A DNA stretch of 64,000 nucleotides from Eutreptiella sp. 'Long Island Sound 2002' (Eukaryota > Euglenozoa > Euglenophyceae > Eutreptiales > Eutreptiaceae): assembly GCA_964036045.1 (NCBI GenBank), contig OZ038386.1, positions 17,992,329 through 18,056,328 of the forward strand, written 5' to 3'. Every line of letters begins with the position of its first letter. Position 1 is the stretch's first letter. The position numbers and the translations under genes were made by a program. This document shows, piece after piece, positions 52,618-62,308 of this stretch. The notes under the pieces were generated by a model. It did not search any database and was not told where the DNA came from. It was given only the letters and a program-made list of their open reading frames with translations.

Positions 52618-55170
52618 CCCCCAAACCTAGAGCGCCGTAAAAAATACACACTTTTCGAAAACATGTGTGTGAGAGGGCTCTAACCCCCTCAATCACCAAT
52701 GGGGAACCAACAGAAAATTTACGGCGCCGGCGTCGTAAACATTGACGAATCTCGGTCAAATTTTCCATTTTCTCTGCACCGAAATTTACCTGAAAAACAT
52801 AGTTCTAGCAACGTGTTGTACCAATATGTCAAACCCTGGGCCTTGTTCAGATATGGTACGACGGTTCATTGGCAGCCCCGGAGGAATGTAGAAAAAAAAA
52901 CAAAAAAGAGAAGGAAAGGTGCAAGATCTAATTTGCAAACCAGAGGCAAGGCTTCTATCTATTTGGACAACTGCAAAGAATGAAATATTGATCTCTGCAG
53001 CTCAAACAGCCTGTCAAAATATCACCTCTTTGTAATTTTCGGTGTGGAGATTCTGCTTCCATTGAAGTCTCTCGAAAATGTTTATGGCGCCAGCGCCGTA
53101 AAAAATAACGGCTGTCAAGAGCTTGGAAAACAGTAGAATGTGGTGCAAATATTGTTACTCACTACTACGGTGGTGGCAGAGATGCCTAGATGGGGAGAAA
53201 CCTGCATAGTCCATTGGTGCTTCCCATATGTGCCGTGTGATCCCCGTCATAACCTATGGCAGCTGGACACACCAATGAACACCACCAATGGGCAGGGGGT
53301 GATCATTTGGTAGTGGGTACACGATTACGGCGCCAGCACCATAAAATGAGAGGGGGTAATTTGTGATGATTATCACGACAATGGGGTTTTTGTGGCAGTG
53401 CCCTTCACCAGCACCAACCAGAAAATTTCCGGGTGCATCTAAACACAGTGACAAATGTTAAAAGTGCAAACTGCACAAACTGCCATATGCAGGGGTCATG
53501 AAAATATGGGGGTGATGTAAAAAGGTTTCCACACCAGCTAAAGAGGATCCAACAGTTGAAAATGTTTGGTTTTTTTGGGGGGTTGTTTGAAACGGGCTGT
53601 AAGAGCCAGAAATTCTTCCAAGTGGGGAGCCCCCCATTCTCACTGCAGTGCACCACCTTCCTCAATCTCTTGGTTCCGATGATCGTTGTGACAATGGGGG
53701 TTTTGTGGCACTGCCCGTCATCAGCACCAACAAGGGGGGCGGCTTGTTCAAATTCTGGACCCCAACCGGGTGCGAAAACTTTTGGGGGTCTGGAGGGGGG
53801 GGGGTAGGTGGGGCGGCTGGTCAGGCGCCGGGCTCCCCAAGGGGGGGTTGGTGGATACCCCAACATACATTCCTCAAAATGATCCCCATGACGCGCTGAT
53901 CATTTGGAACATACACAACTGGGGTAAAAAATTTTTCAGAAAAAATTTTCCCATTAGCTCAGGCTCCCATCAGCCAAGGTCCAGGTCGGGGGTCAAATTT
54001 TTTTTGTGTGTTTTTCACCCATTTGTGAATTCTCCACCAAATTCTGAGTATCTTGAGTATAGACATGTAGGGTTAAAAAAAAATCCGTCAAGAGGCCCAA
54101 AAAAAAAATTTCGGCGCCTTTGGCGGCAACACTTTCCCCGAAAATCTCAATTGGAAAATGGGGGTTTTGTGGCACTGCCCGTCATCAGCACCAATGACAA
54201 ATGTGACCAGCATGTCCTTGGCCCATGTGTGCTGCAATCGTGTGTGTGCAATCTCGCTGAACCTGGGGGAGCTGGCAGGGGAAATCCATAAAGACGATAA
54301 AAATGTTGCAAAAAGTGCAATACTTACAGCAAAATGTGTCATTGCATGGGGGTGCAATCAAAATTCTGAGCTGCCAGCCCCCCAGGTTCAGCTAGACCGC
54401 ACACACATGATTGCAGCACACATGGGCTAGGGTGCACCCAAGAACATGCTGGTCACATTTGTCATTGGTGCTCGAGGGGGGCGGCCTGTTCGAATTCCAG
54501 ACCCCCCCCCCCCCCTCCGCCCTAGAACCCCCAAAGTTTTCGGACCCGTCTTTCTCACAACAATCGTCGGAACCAAGAGATTGAGGAAGGTGGTGCACTG
54601 CAGTGAGAATGGGGGGCTCCCCACTTGGAAGAATTTCTGGCTCTTACAGCCCGTTTCAAACAACCCAAAACCAAACATTTTCAACTGTTGGATCCTCTTT
54701 AGCTGGTGTGGAAACCTTTTTACATCACCCCCATATTTTCATGACCCCTGCATATGGCAGTTTGTGCAGTTTGCACTTTTAACATTTGTCACTGTGTTTA
54801 GATGCACCCGGAAATTTTCTGGTTGGTGCTGGTGAAGGGCACTGCCACAAAAACCCCATTGTCGTGATAATCATCACAAATTACCCCCTCTCATTTTATG
54901 GTGCTGGCGCCGTAATCGTGTACCCACTACCAAATGATCCCCCCCTGCCCATTGGTGGTGTTCACTGGTGTGTCCCGTTAGGCTTGTGTGGAAAGCTTTT
55001 GAGTTCACCCCCATATCAGCATGATACAACAAGAGGACTATGCAGGTTCCTCCCAATTTGTCCATCTGGATCCAAGGAGGGGTGTAGTCTGTAGGGGTTC
55101 GAATATCCCTGCTTCCTGACTGCTTCCCCTCCGATACTCTTGACTATTTACGGCGCTGGCGCCGTAAACG
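52618..55170 (+). repeat. Recurring palindrome TTTACGGCGC-TG-GCGCCGTAAA
   Basis: Copies or near copies at 52628 (half), 52718, 53084, 53325, 54891 and 55146. The last is a perfect 22-base palindrome apart from its two central bases. Others carry one or two changes. Two of them sit inside the arms of the foldback at 53265-54976. Confidence 0.85.
53265..54976 (+). mobile_element. Foldback element: 420-bp inverted arms, 0.86-kb loop
   Basis: 53265-53690 and 54556-54976 are near-identical reverse complements (both strands encode the same stretch beginning MSLCLDAPGNFLVGAG). Inside the loop a second inverted pair, 54180-54282 with 54368-54475, leaves about 85 bases. The phrase GGCACTGCCCGTCATCAGCA also recurs directly at 53707 and 54170. 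No protein is supported. The structure resembles foldback-type DNA elements or a recombination product. No flanking duplication was found. Confidence 0.85.
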
Positions 55171-55408
55171 CTTATGTTAGAAGTGTGCCAAACCGCCTAC
55201 TATCCCCCCTTTGGCAATCCCTACACTTAATGGAAACCTCCGTGGTGTTTACGGCACTTTTCGCACCTGCGCGCCCCACGTTTACAGTGCTGCGCGTGCG
55301 CACAGTGCACCCCAAGGATGTGGGTATGAAGATGTCGAGTGCCAAGCGGGCCCCAAAGTGTAGGGGCCCGAAAGAGTGGACGATGAAAGAGGCCTCGGAG
55401 ATCCTCAC

Positions 55409-58021
55409 CTACAACCTCTCCCATAGAGCTCCTGCATGGACCCCGGCGAAGGATCCCCAGACACAAAACCTCTTCGAAATGGCACGCAAGCCGGCAGAGG
55501 ACAAGGCGCAGATTACACACTTCCTTCACTTCTTCAAGCCTGGCTGTCCTCTTTTTCCGCTCCTCAGGATTGCAGAGCATTTGATATACATCTTCTTTGG
55601 TCAGCAGTCCCATTGAATCGATTTTGTGGTCTTTGCAGTACTGCATCAATTGGACCAAATTCATCGTTTTCAGATCTTCGAGTGCGCCTGTGAAATTGTT
55701 GAAGAAGAATTGAAGTTGCACAGAGTTGAAGAAAGAACAAAGAGCAGAGAGCTGTCCACACGCCCAGATCAATTTGAGTTACACGCGCAATGCAGGGATG
55801 GAGAGGACAGGGCGTCCTGGTGCGACCCTACTTCATGCTGTCGCCCAAATCTACGCCTTGGTCAAACAGGTCACCATCGCACGACCACTGTTTCGTCATT
55901 TTGTCATCGGGCTGCGGTTCCCGGCCCCCCACCAAAATAATTCCCCATCCTCGGTGTAATCGGAAGCGTGCACATGTGTCCATTTCGTGCTTTGTCTCCG
56001 CTGCAATGCTTTTGGAAAGCGGTTGGTTCCCTCATCATCACCAACTGTGCGTTGCGGCCGATGCTGCACCGCCTTAATGGTTTTAGCCAGTATTTCTATG
56101 GACCTCGGGATGTAACTGTCAAATAGACCAACTTTCATGGCAGGCGTCGGCGGTGAAGAAAAGAACCTGCTTCCGACTGCCATGCAGAGCCAGGGCCAGG
56201 AATCAAGGAACAGTTTTGTGGTTTTTTTGGGAGAGGGAGGGCGTGCTCAAACGATCGCCATGTCGCGCTGATCATTTTGAGGTGTCTATTTGAGGCAAAG
56301 AATTTTTTGAGGGGCTGGTAGGCCACCATTGACAGCATTGTCCTTCCACAGCGCCTTCGGCGCCAATGCGCATGTCAAGCCCAAGCTCGGCTACCTTGGG
56401 CAACGAAGTGTGGCCGAAGGCCAGGGTGAGGATCGCTTCTGGGCATTGAGGGATGGCCCCCACCCTTCGTGAATACATATGATTTTATGTATGTTTTATG
56501 TATGTTGTGTAATGAAATGCATTTGTTGTCCAGGACATCTGGCGGGTCAAAGTGGCAAAGCAGCCCAATACAAAGGTTCATTTCCTGCAACGAGCACGCG
56601 TTGGGCATGCACACGCAATGGACCTGCTTTGAAATCTGAAGGAGCGCTGTTCACCAATGAGTCCCAAAAATCTGCTACGACGCTGAACGGAATGCTGTCC
56701 CCCTGCAGCACAGGAAACGAAGCAGAACCGGTGCAAGCAGTCTGTCTGTTCGTTGCTGCCACGCAGTGCCCCAAGCAAAGTGGCCCAGTTGTGCAGGATT
56801 GTCGAAGATGAGAGATGGTGACGAGCGGAGTGAGTGCGCACTGAGTGGGACAAGATTGGGCTGTAAAAGGTTGGCTTCTGAGGATCGAAGAGATTGACAT
56901 AGGCTGTCGAACCTCATGGTTTCAGGGAAAGAGGGGCTCCGAAAGGGCTGCACGGGCTGTGAGAAAAGCGGGTCCTGCCTAGCGGTTTCGGCGGTTACGA
57001 ATGCACTTGGCAGGGGTTGGGTGTGCGAGACAGTTGCTGTTTGTGAGTGGAGGGTGGTTGCACCCCCTTTCTTCCAGTCATTTCGTGCCCACTGTGCCAC
57101 ATTTCGTCTGCTCGTTGGCTCACAGGGCCGCGGATAGTCACCAAATGGTCGTACTAAATCTTAGGGAGCAATCAGTATGGACCGCTGGTATGAAGTGCTG
57201 TTGGTATCATAGAACGTGCATCCATTGGCAGGGAGCTCTGAGGCCGATCAGTTCGACGGTCACACAGCAGAGACGTCGCACGCTGTGGGGGGGAGATGGT
57301 GCCGAACTGAGCCCGGCAGAAAATATTCTGTCCCGTCGACCAGAAAACGAAACGACAGGAAATAAGCAAAAACAGAAAGACAGGAAATGGAAAATGGGGC
57401 AGAACGGTGCCCAGCAAAGACGACACCTGGTCACGAAGTGAGTATCCTCTATGCTGCGTCCCCAACAGAAGCCATGGAGAAGGATGTCAGTGCAATGAAA
57501 AAAAAAGAGGGGCTTCTGGATTGGCTGTCATGGGAGTCGGTTCGCAGCACTGCTGCCGCATTGACAGAAATTTGAGCTGCTCCTGGAAGTGCTGCACCAC
57601 CTGCGCCTTCCCCTAAACCAGGAGCGCGGCCAAATCCATGTTCCATCTGGTATGCGTGGTTGGAGATATATCAAATATTCCTGTGTTCATTCAGGTCCAT
57701 GAGGAGCTTCTGGAAGATGTGCAACGCCAAATTGCGTCAAAAAAGGAACAAAACGGCTCAGTGTAACCATTGTGTAGGCCGTGCCCGTGCAAGCGCAGGG
57801 GCCAGACTGGTACAGAGGTTTTAGCATCCGTTTGGGCCATTCTGGAGGGTGGAAGTTGGAGTAGCCTGTGGACAAGGTGTCCTTGGAAGTGCACATCGCG
57901 GCAGGGGCGGGGGCACGACCTTATCACGCAAAACGGCCTCCTTCTTGGCAGCAAGGCATTGATCAATGTCTTTTTGCACCAACTGCATGGTCTGCCAGTT
58001 GGCGTGCTTCTTGCTGCACAT
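55409..58021 (-). CDS. SAP-like-domain gene, at least six exons, 3' end not found
   Basis: Exons 58021-57920, 57612-57551, 57453-57427, 56115-56042, 55687-55521 and a tentative 55431-55409 join in phase with GT-AG introns. The ATG at 58021 opens MCSKKHANWQTMQLVQKDID, a helical Gln/Lys-rich start that continues as GKAQVVQHFQEQLKFLSMRQ. Exon 4 gives YIPRSIEILAKTIKAVQHRP. Exon 5 has an exceptionally good acceptor (long pyrimidine run, CACAG) and encodes LEDLKTMNLVQLMQYCKDHK, IDSMGLLTKEDVYQML, a helix-turn-helix spacing like SAP DNA/RNA-binding motifs, then a charged helix. Resemblance to SAP is by eye. Exon 2's donor (CA|GTGCTG) is the weakest junction. The product may be nuclear, an inference only. 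Confidence 0.6.
56250..56294 (+). repeat. Dispersed motif GATCGCCATGTCGCGCTGATC
   Basis: GATCGCCA..TCGCGCTGATCATTTTGAGG and variants occur here, at 51236, at 50281, and inverted at 8425-8466 and 53860-53907, often next to ATGTTGGGG. A marker of one dispersed repeat family whose ends I could not define. Confidence 0.65.
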
Positions 58022-59218
58022 TGTCGGACGTGGAATAGTGTTGGCACAATGGAGATGGATGAGCGACCATGGAACACGGGGTTAGGCAGCGAATAGGCCG
58101 TGATGAAATGTTCCAGTGAGAGTCAGCGGAACCAATCGGTACACTAGCTGTGACCTTTATCCAACCACATCGTTATGTTGGCGGAGCTCCTTACTATACA
58201 ACAATACCATGGCAGTGTCAGAGCAGGGCTGCGGCAGGTCGGGATATTGGATTTCTTTGGATTTTTTGAGCTTTCCAAAAAACAAAAACAAAAACTTCTC
58301 CATGAATACCCCCCAAAACCCTGAGGGTGGGGATGTTACCTTTACAAATGCCAAAAGGACGGATCCAGTGACTTCATGTGAATGCCTCTGGGCAGGGATG
58401 GGCACCACCTGGCCTCTTGCACACATAACCTTGTCCGATGCACGACCGTGCTGTGTCGAGAACATGACAGGTCATTACGGCAGGGTCATGGTGCCAAGAT
58501 GCTACGACACACGTTGTAGCATGGGAGTCACAATTTTTTTTTTTGGGATTCAATGGGAATTCACGGGAAAATTTTCACAGGGGCACATTGCATGTGTTCA
58601 CACAGACAGTTGTTGGTTTGGTTGTGCTGTTAATATTTAGACACCATCGCTGTGTTCTTGAGACTATGGCGTTTGCATTTGCATTTGCATTCCCGTGACT
58701 TGCTCCTCATGTGTTCCAGCTGACCTTTGGCGGCACATTTCCCTTTCTTCTTTGTCCTGCGTGTGGGTGTTGAAGAGCTGTTGGTAGAACTAGATGGGCT
58801 AGGAGCCGAGGATGTAGCACCGTCGCAAATAGGCCTTTGAGAGAAGTTTGTTTCATTGGTAGATACAAATGCATCAAAATGACAACAAGGGGAGGGGAAG
58901 GAGAAAGGGCAAAGATTCCTTGGGATTCAGGGGGAATGTTTGCCCGGCGCGCGCCCGGCGCGCTACTTTTAGACTATGTTCCCCCCGAAGAGCCCCCAGG
59001 CACACCCCTTGGAAACGCCCTTAGAATTAGGTGACCCAAACTCACCAATCCATTAGTCCAAACTAGCGACATAACCTCGGTGATATCCAAAATACATCCA
59101 GCAGGCATTATAAATCTGGACATAAAAGAGCAAACCTCCACGCAAGCATGTTGTGGAAAAATCAGAAGTCAAAACCTCCGCTAGGGGTCACCATGATACC
59201 CCTCGGTGCCCCTAGGCA

Positions 59219-59290
59219 AAGTGTTTGCACTGCGTGCGCACTGCGTGGGCACTGCGTGGGCACTGCGTGCGCACTGCGTGCACATTGCAG
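59219..59290 (+). repeat. 11-bp tandem repeat (SGCACTGCGTG), six units
   Basis: TTTGCACTGCGTGCGCACTG and on, each unit 11 bp, close to one helical turn, with C or G at the variable position. Repeats of the same unit are at 59941-59984, 60044-60067 and 6105-6135. Confidence 0.85.
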
Positions 59291-59439
59291 TGAAACCCAC
59301 CCCATGCCACCTCTGTATAACACTGCAAAGCAACAAAGCCAACAGGACACACATTGAACCACTACCAACCCGGTACTTTGATGTACCTGTGAACATCTCA
59401 TTTAGTGTTGTAGAGTACCACTCTGCAGTTGCAACCACT

Positions 59440-59592
59440 GTAACCCTTGTAAGCGCCATCGTGATTACCTACTTCATAATCAAAGAACCGTCCGTGCATT
59501 CGCGAAGGACCACATTGATCCCAAATCGTAATATCTGCCGACTTTCCCGGCATAAGATCACATACCCATACAGAATTCCTCCACTATAACAC
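59440..59592 (-). pseudogene. Harbinger-type transposase fragment 2
   Basis: Reads VWVCDLMPGKSADITIWDQC, GPSRMHGRFFDYEV and GNHDGAYKG, aligned residue for residue with fragment 1 (about half identical). It is preceded in another frame by VNVIGVDC, matching VAVDM. Two diverged copies of the same domain therefore sit in one element in tandem. Confidence 0.6.
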
Positions 59593-60066
59593 AATCAACA
59601 CCAATGACGTTGACATGTTTATGGAGTTGTGAATATACTTCCCAAGGCTCCTTGGAGCGCCCAGCGGAGCACTGATCAATCCACCAAGCCACATCTTTGG
59701 GGTCAAGGTCAGCGTGTGGGAGTCCACATAATCCACCATCCATCTACAACGAGGAACATGCAAAAAAGGGGGGGGGGGTGAAAATGGGTACAAATGGGTG
59801 AAAATAGGTGATAATGAATGACAATTCAAATTTGTCATATCCTGAATGCATAAGAAGCTTAAAAATCCTACTATGGAACAACAAACCTCCGCAAAAGGGC
59901 CAAAACTAGGGTTCGGGTAGTTACCGACATACAAAACTTTGCACTGCGTGCGCACTGCGTGGGCACTGCGTGGGCACTGCGTGCATGGCATTCCCCTAGT
60001 ATCACAAAGTAGGGGTCTCGAGGACGGCCAGACGCCAAATAGTTGCACTGCGCGCGCACTGCGCTT

Positions 60067-60248
60067 AAGGCTCCCCCTTTATAAGCACCATCATGGCCCC
60101 CAACTTCAAAATCAAAGAAATCACCTCGGGTACGAGAAGGTCCATACCCATCCCAAATCAAAACATCTTTTGATGTCCCGGGGGCTAAGGGGCAAATCCA
60201 TATAATGTTGCCCAACATATCAACAGCAACAGTCCACCGGTAGGGCAC
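60067..60248 (-). pseudogene. Harbinger-type transposase fragment 1
   Basis: Reads RWTVAVDMLGNIIWICPLAP, GTSKDVLIWDGYGPSR and FFDFEVGGHDGAYKG. The VD.LG.I segment and the later D-G-A-Y-K-G fit the first and second acidic motifs of the DDE nuclease. Expected length of such a domain is about 150-170 aa, so most is missing, and the frame runs into GCGCGC-rich repeat. Confidence 0.65.
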
Positions 60249-60299
60249 GGGTCACAAAAGATGCCCGGCGCGCGCCCGGCGCGCTAACGTTCCCCCTCA

Positions 60300-61670
60300 G
60301 TGGGAGTCACAGCAAACTTTTGTGGGATTCACAGGGAGTCACGGGAAAAAGTATTGGAATGCAAAGGATTCAGAAAAAAGGAAATTTGCGACTCACATAG
60401 CTGAAAGTCTAGGTTGGCACCCATCATGATACTCGTGAAATATTCTTTGCACGGAATCTGCCTCATAGTGCGGTTGGTAGCGGGGGGTCCCTGGTGATCC
60501 GTATTGGAGCGTGAGCAACACCGCTATTCAAATAACGAGCTAGACAAAAGTGTGTGCAAGAAGAAAAATGATCCAAAATTGGTGGTCCAACATGTTGATG
60601 TGCAGAAAAAGATGAAGATGCCTGAAAAAAATTGCGAAACAAAAATGATGCAAAAGAAATGATCCCAAAAAACTTTGCCCCAAATAGAGATCCTCAAGTG
60701 AGCCATATTAGTCCGCCGATCACTTTCACTACTCCCCCACCCCCCCACGTGGTACTCAGGCCTAGTAAGCGTTCAAGTGCCCGGTCAATCCAACTAATGT
60801 ATCACTTTCTCTGTCGACAACATGTTTTCTTGGCGGGGTGGAGTGCTGTGAGCAAGGGGCTACATTCTCGTGCCGTCACGGTCTCAAGTATTCCTGCACT
60901 TCTGTGTGAAGAAGATGTAACCCACTTTCCACAGTATGGTCGTGGAGGGTTGGGTCAACCAAACGGAATTGGAGGAACTAGCCAAAGGTATACATGCATA
61001 TGGGTGGGTGGGGGCGATCCCTGTGGACCGGCATTCGGCAGACTGCCTCCTGCAGCACATTAGGGCCCAAACAACGCCAAACTGATGCGTAGGTTTGCCC
61101 ATGGCCCATGCCCATTTGCCATGCATGAGTGTTGGCAAGTGCCAACTTCTTGGCATGTGTACACAATGCAAGAGCAAAACGAGCAGGAGGCTCAACAGTG
61201 TTGTCACAAGAATATAACCTGCAGGTCACAGTACAATGGGTGCACTCAGGCCACCGACCTACCCCAAAGTTCTGTTGGCGCCGCCGTCAGGTTTTCGCCT
61301 ACACTCTTAGCTAAGCAGATGCATTTTCAGTGGTTTCACTCTTCATGGTGTCCCACCCTGCCCTGCCCACTGTCGTCCTTGCTCATACCACAGTTTCACT
61401 GGAATCACATGCAGCATGTTAAGTGCCTAGAACCTGACTCGAATATGCATCCACCACCAGGCCCATTTGTTTGCTTTAAAACCACAGCCCTGCACTATGC
61501 ACTGTACATTAGCCTCCAGTGACACTCGAGAGCCATGCAGGGTGAATGTTTTATGCACCAGGGCTGGGATCATTGATTGTAAAACTGAAGGGCAGTTGGG
61601 CGACCAAGGGTCGGGGCAACGGCGCCAAAGCGTCACTGCAGGGCCTCAGCAGCACATATAGGTACTCCTT
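60300..61670 (+). other. No gene recognised
   Basis: AT-richer sequence with short frames on both strands and none with splice or domain support. A GGGATTCACAGGGA-type word near 60340 also occurs at 58548 and 58922. Confidence 0.4.
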
Positions 61671-61681
61671 TTATGCACAAA

Positions 61682-62233
61682 TCAAGATGGGGGGCAGTGA
61701 GTAGGCACTTGGATGTCGTATATGGTGTGGTGGAAGATTTCAAGAAACAGCTCAAGTTGTGCGTGTATGCGTGTGTGTGCGTTCCCCAATGCCACATATG
61801 CATTGTCCATATACCGGGTTTGCATCACCTCCGCTGCGTGGTCCACCTGGCCTGGCACAGTCACTTTAGCCAGGTGGCAGCGGAAAACATCAAACTGCAA
61901 AAAATAGTTACGCAAGAAAGCATGCTGTGCACGTGGACTTCGCTGGATAATCTGACCAACTCTGCCCTCCGGGTGCGAGTCCCAGAGTCCCATAGCAATA
62001 AAATTGACACGTGAGTCCCTGAAGGTTACGTGGAAAAAAAGGCGTTTTTCAGGGTGAAACCAGCCCTTCATACCTGTGTGATACAGGACCTGTTTGTCAC
62101 ATGGAACATACGCAGGGTAAGGGAAAGTCAGTACAGGGCCCGGCTTGATCACGGGCACATCCATGTGTCTGGGCCAGAGCTTGTGCACATTTTGGATCAG
62201 CAATTCCTTTGTTGGGTCCTCAAGGAAATTCAT
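61682..62233 (-). CDS. Open frame of 183 aa, unknown, likely part of a decayed element
   Basis: Intact frame with folded-protein character: KELLIQNVHKLWPRHMDVPV, GPVLTFPYPAYVPCDKQVLY, KRLFFHVTFRDSRVNFIAMG, then helical segments (QAHAFLRNYF, AQLELFLEIFHHTIYDIQ-like). No family recognised. The frames at 62292-62594 and 62654-63166 upstream on the same strand have similar character but different frames, separated by stops. Confidence 0.4.
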   Translation of the reverse strand: MNFLEDPTKELLIQNVHKLWPRHMDVPVIKPGPVLTFPYPAYVPCDKQVLYHTGMKGWFHPEKRLFFHVTFRDSRVNFIAMGLWDSHPEGRVGQIIQRSPRAQHAFLRNYFLQFDVFRCHLAKVTVPGQVDHAAEVMQTRYMDNAYVALGNAHTRIHAQLELFLEIFHHTIYDIQVPTHCPPS

Positions 62234-62267
62234 TTATTGGACTGTGGGCCCAAATGCACATTAACTG

Positions 62268-62308
62268 TGCACTCAAGTACCCCCTGTGCACTCAAGTACC
62301 CCCTGTGG
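62268..62308 (+). repeat. Direct duplication of GTGCACTCAAGTACCCCCT
   Basis: Two adjacent copies (62268 and 62287), period 19 bp, between the 183-aa frame and the next frame upstream. Such a duplication shifts the frame and may be part of the decay of the region. Confidence 0.85.

Larger units (their letters stand above)
58930..60296 (-). mobile_element. PIF/Harbinger-type DNA transposon, 1367 bp, decayed
   Basis: Ends GGGGGAATGTTTGC and (inverted) GGGGGAACGTTAGC form 14-bp inverted repeats with 2 mismatches. The 3-bp word TCA flanks both sides (58927-58929, 60297-60299), the target-duplication length of PIF/Harbinger. Just inside each end stands GCCCGGCGCGC twice in direct tandem. The minus strand carries two transposase pieces (60067-60248 and about 59440-59590) and 11-bp GCACTGCGTG arrays (59227-59282, 59941-59984). 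No full-length transposase frame remains. Confidence 0.8.

Noticed and set aside
53254-55094. The duplicated MSLCLDAPGNFLVGAG protein as a gene pair
   Set aside because: It is read from both arms of an inverted repeat and includes the palindrome. The duplication is structural and there is no further evidence of coding.
55140-55616. Plus-strand frame of 158 aa (with KEWTMKEASEILTYNLSHRA-like text)
   Set aside because: It covers the palindrome and runs antisense through the SAP-like exon, which has far better splice sites and fits its gene in phase. It is kept only as a possibility.
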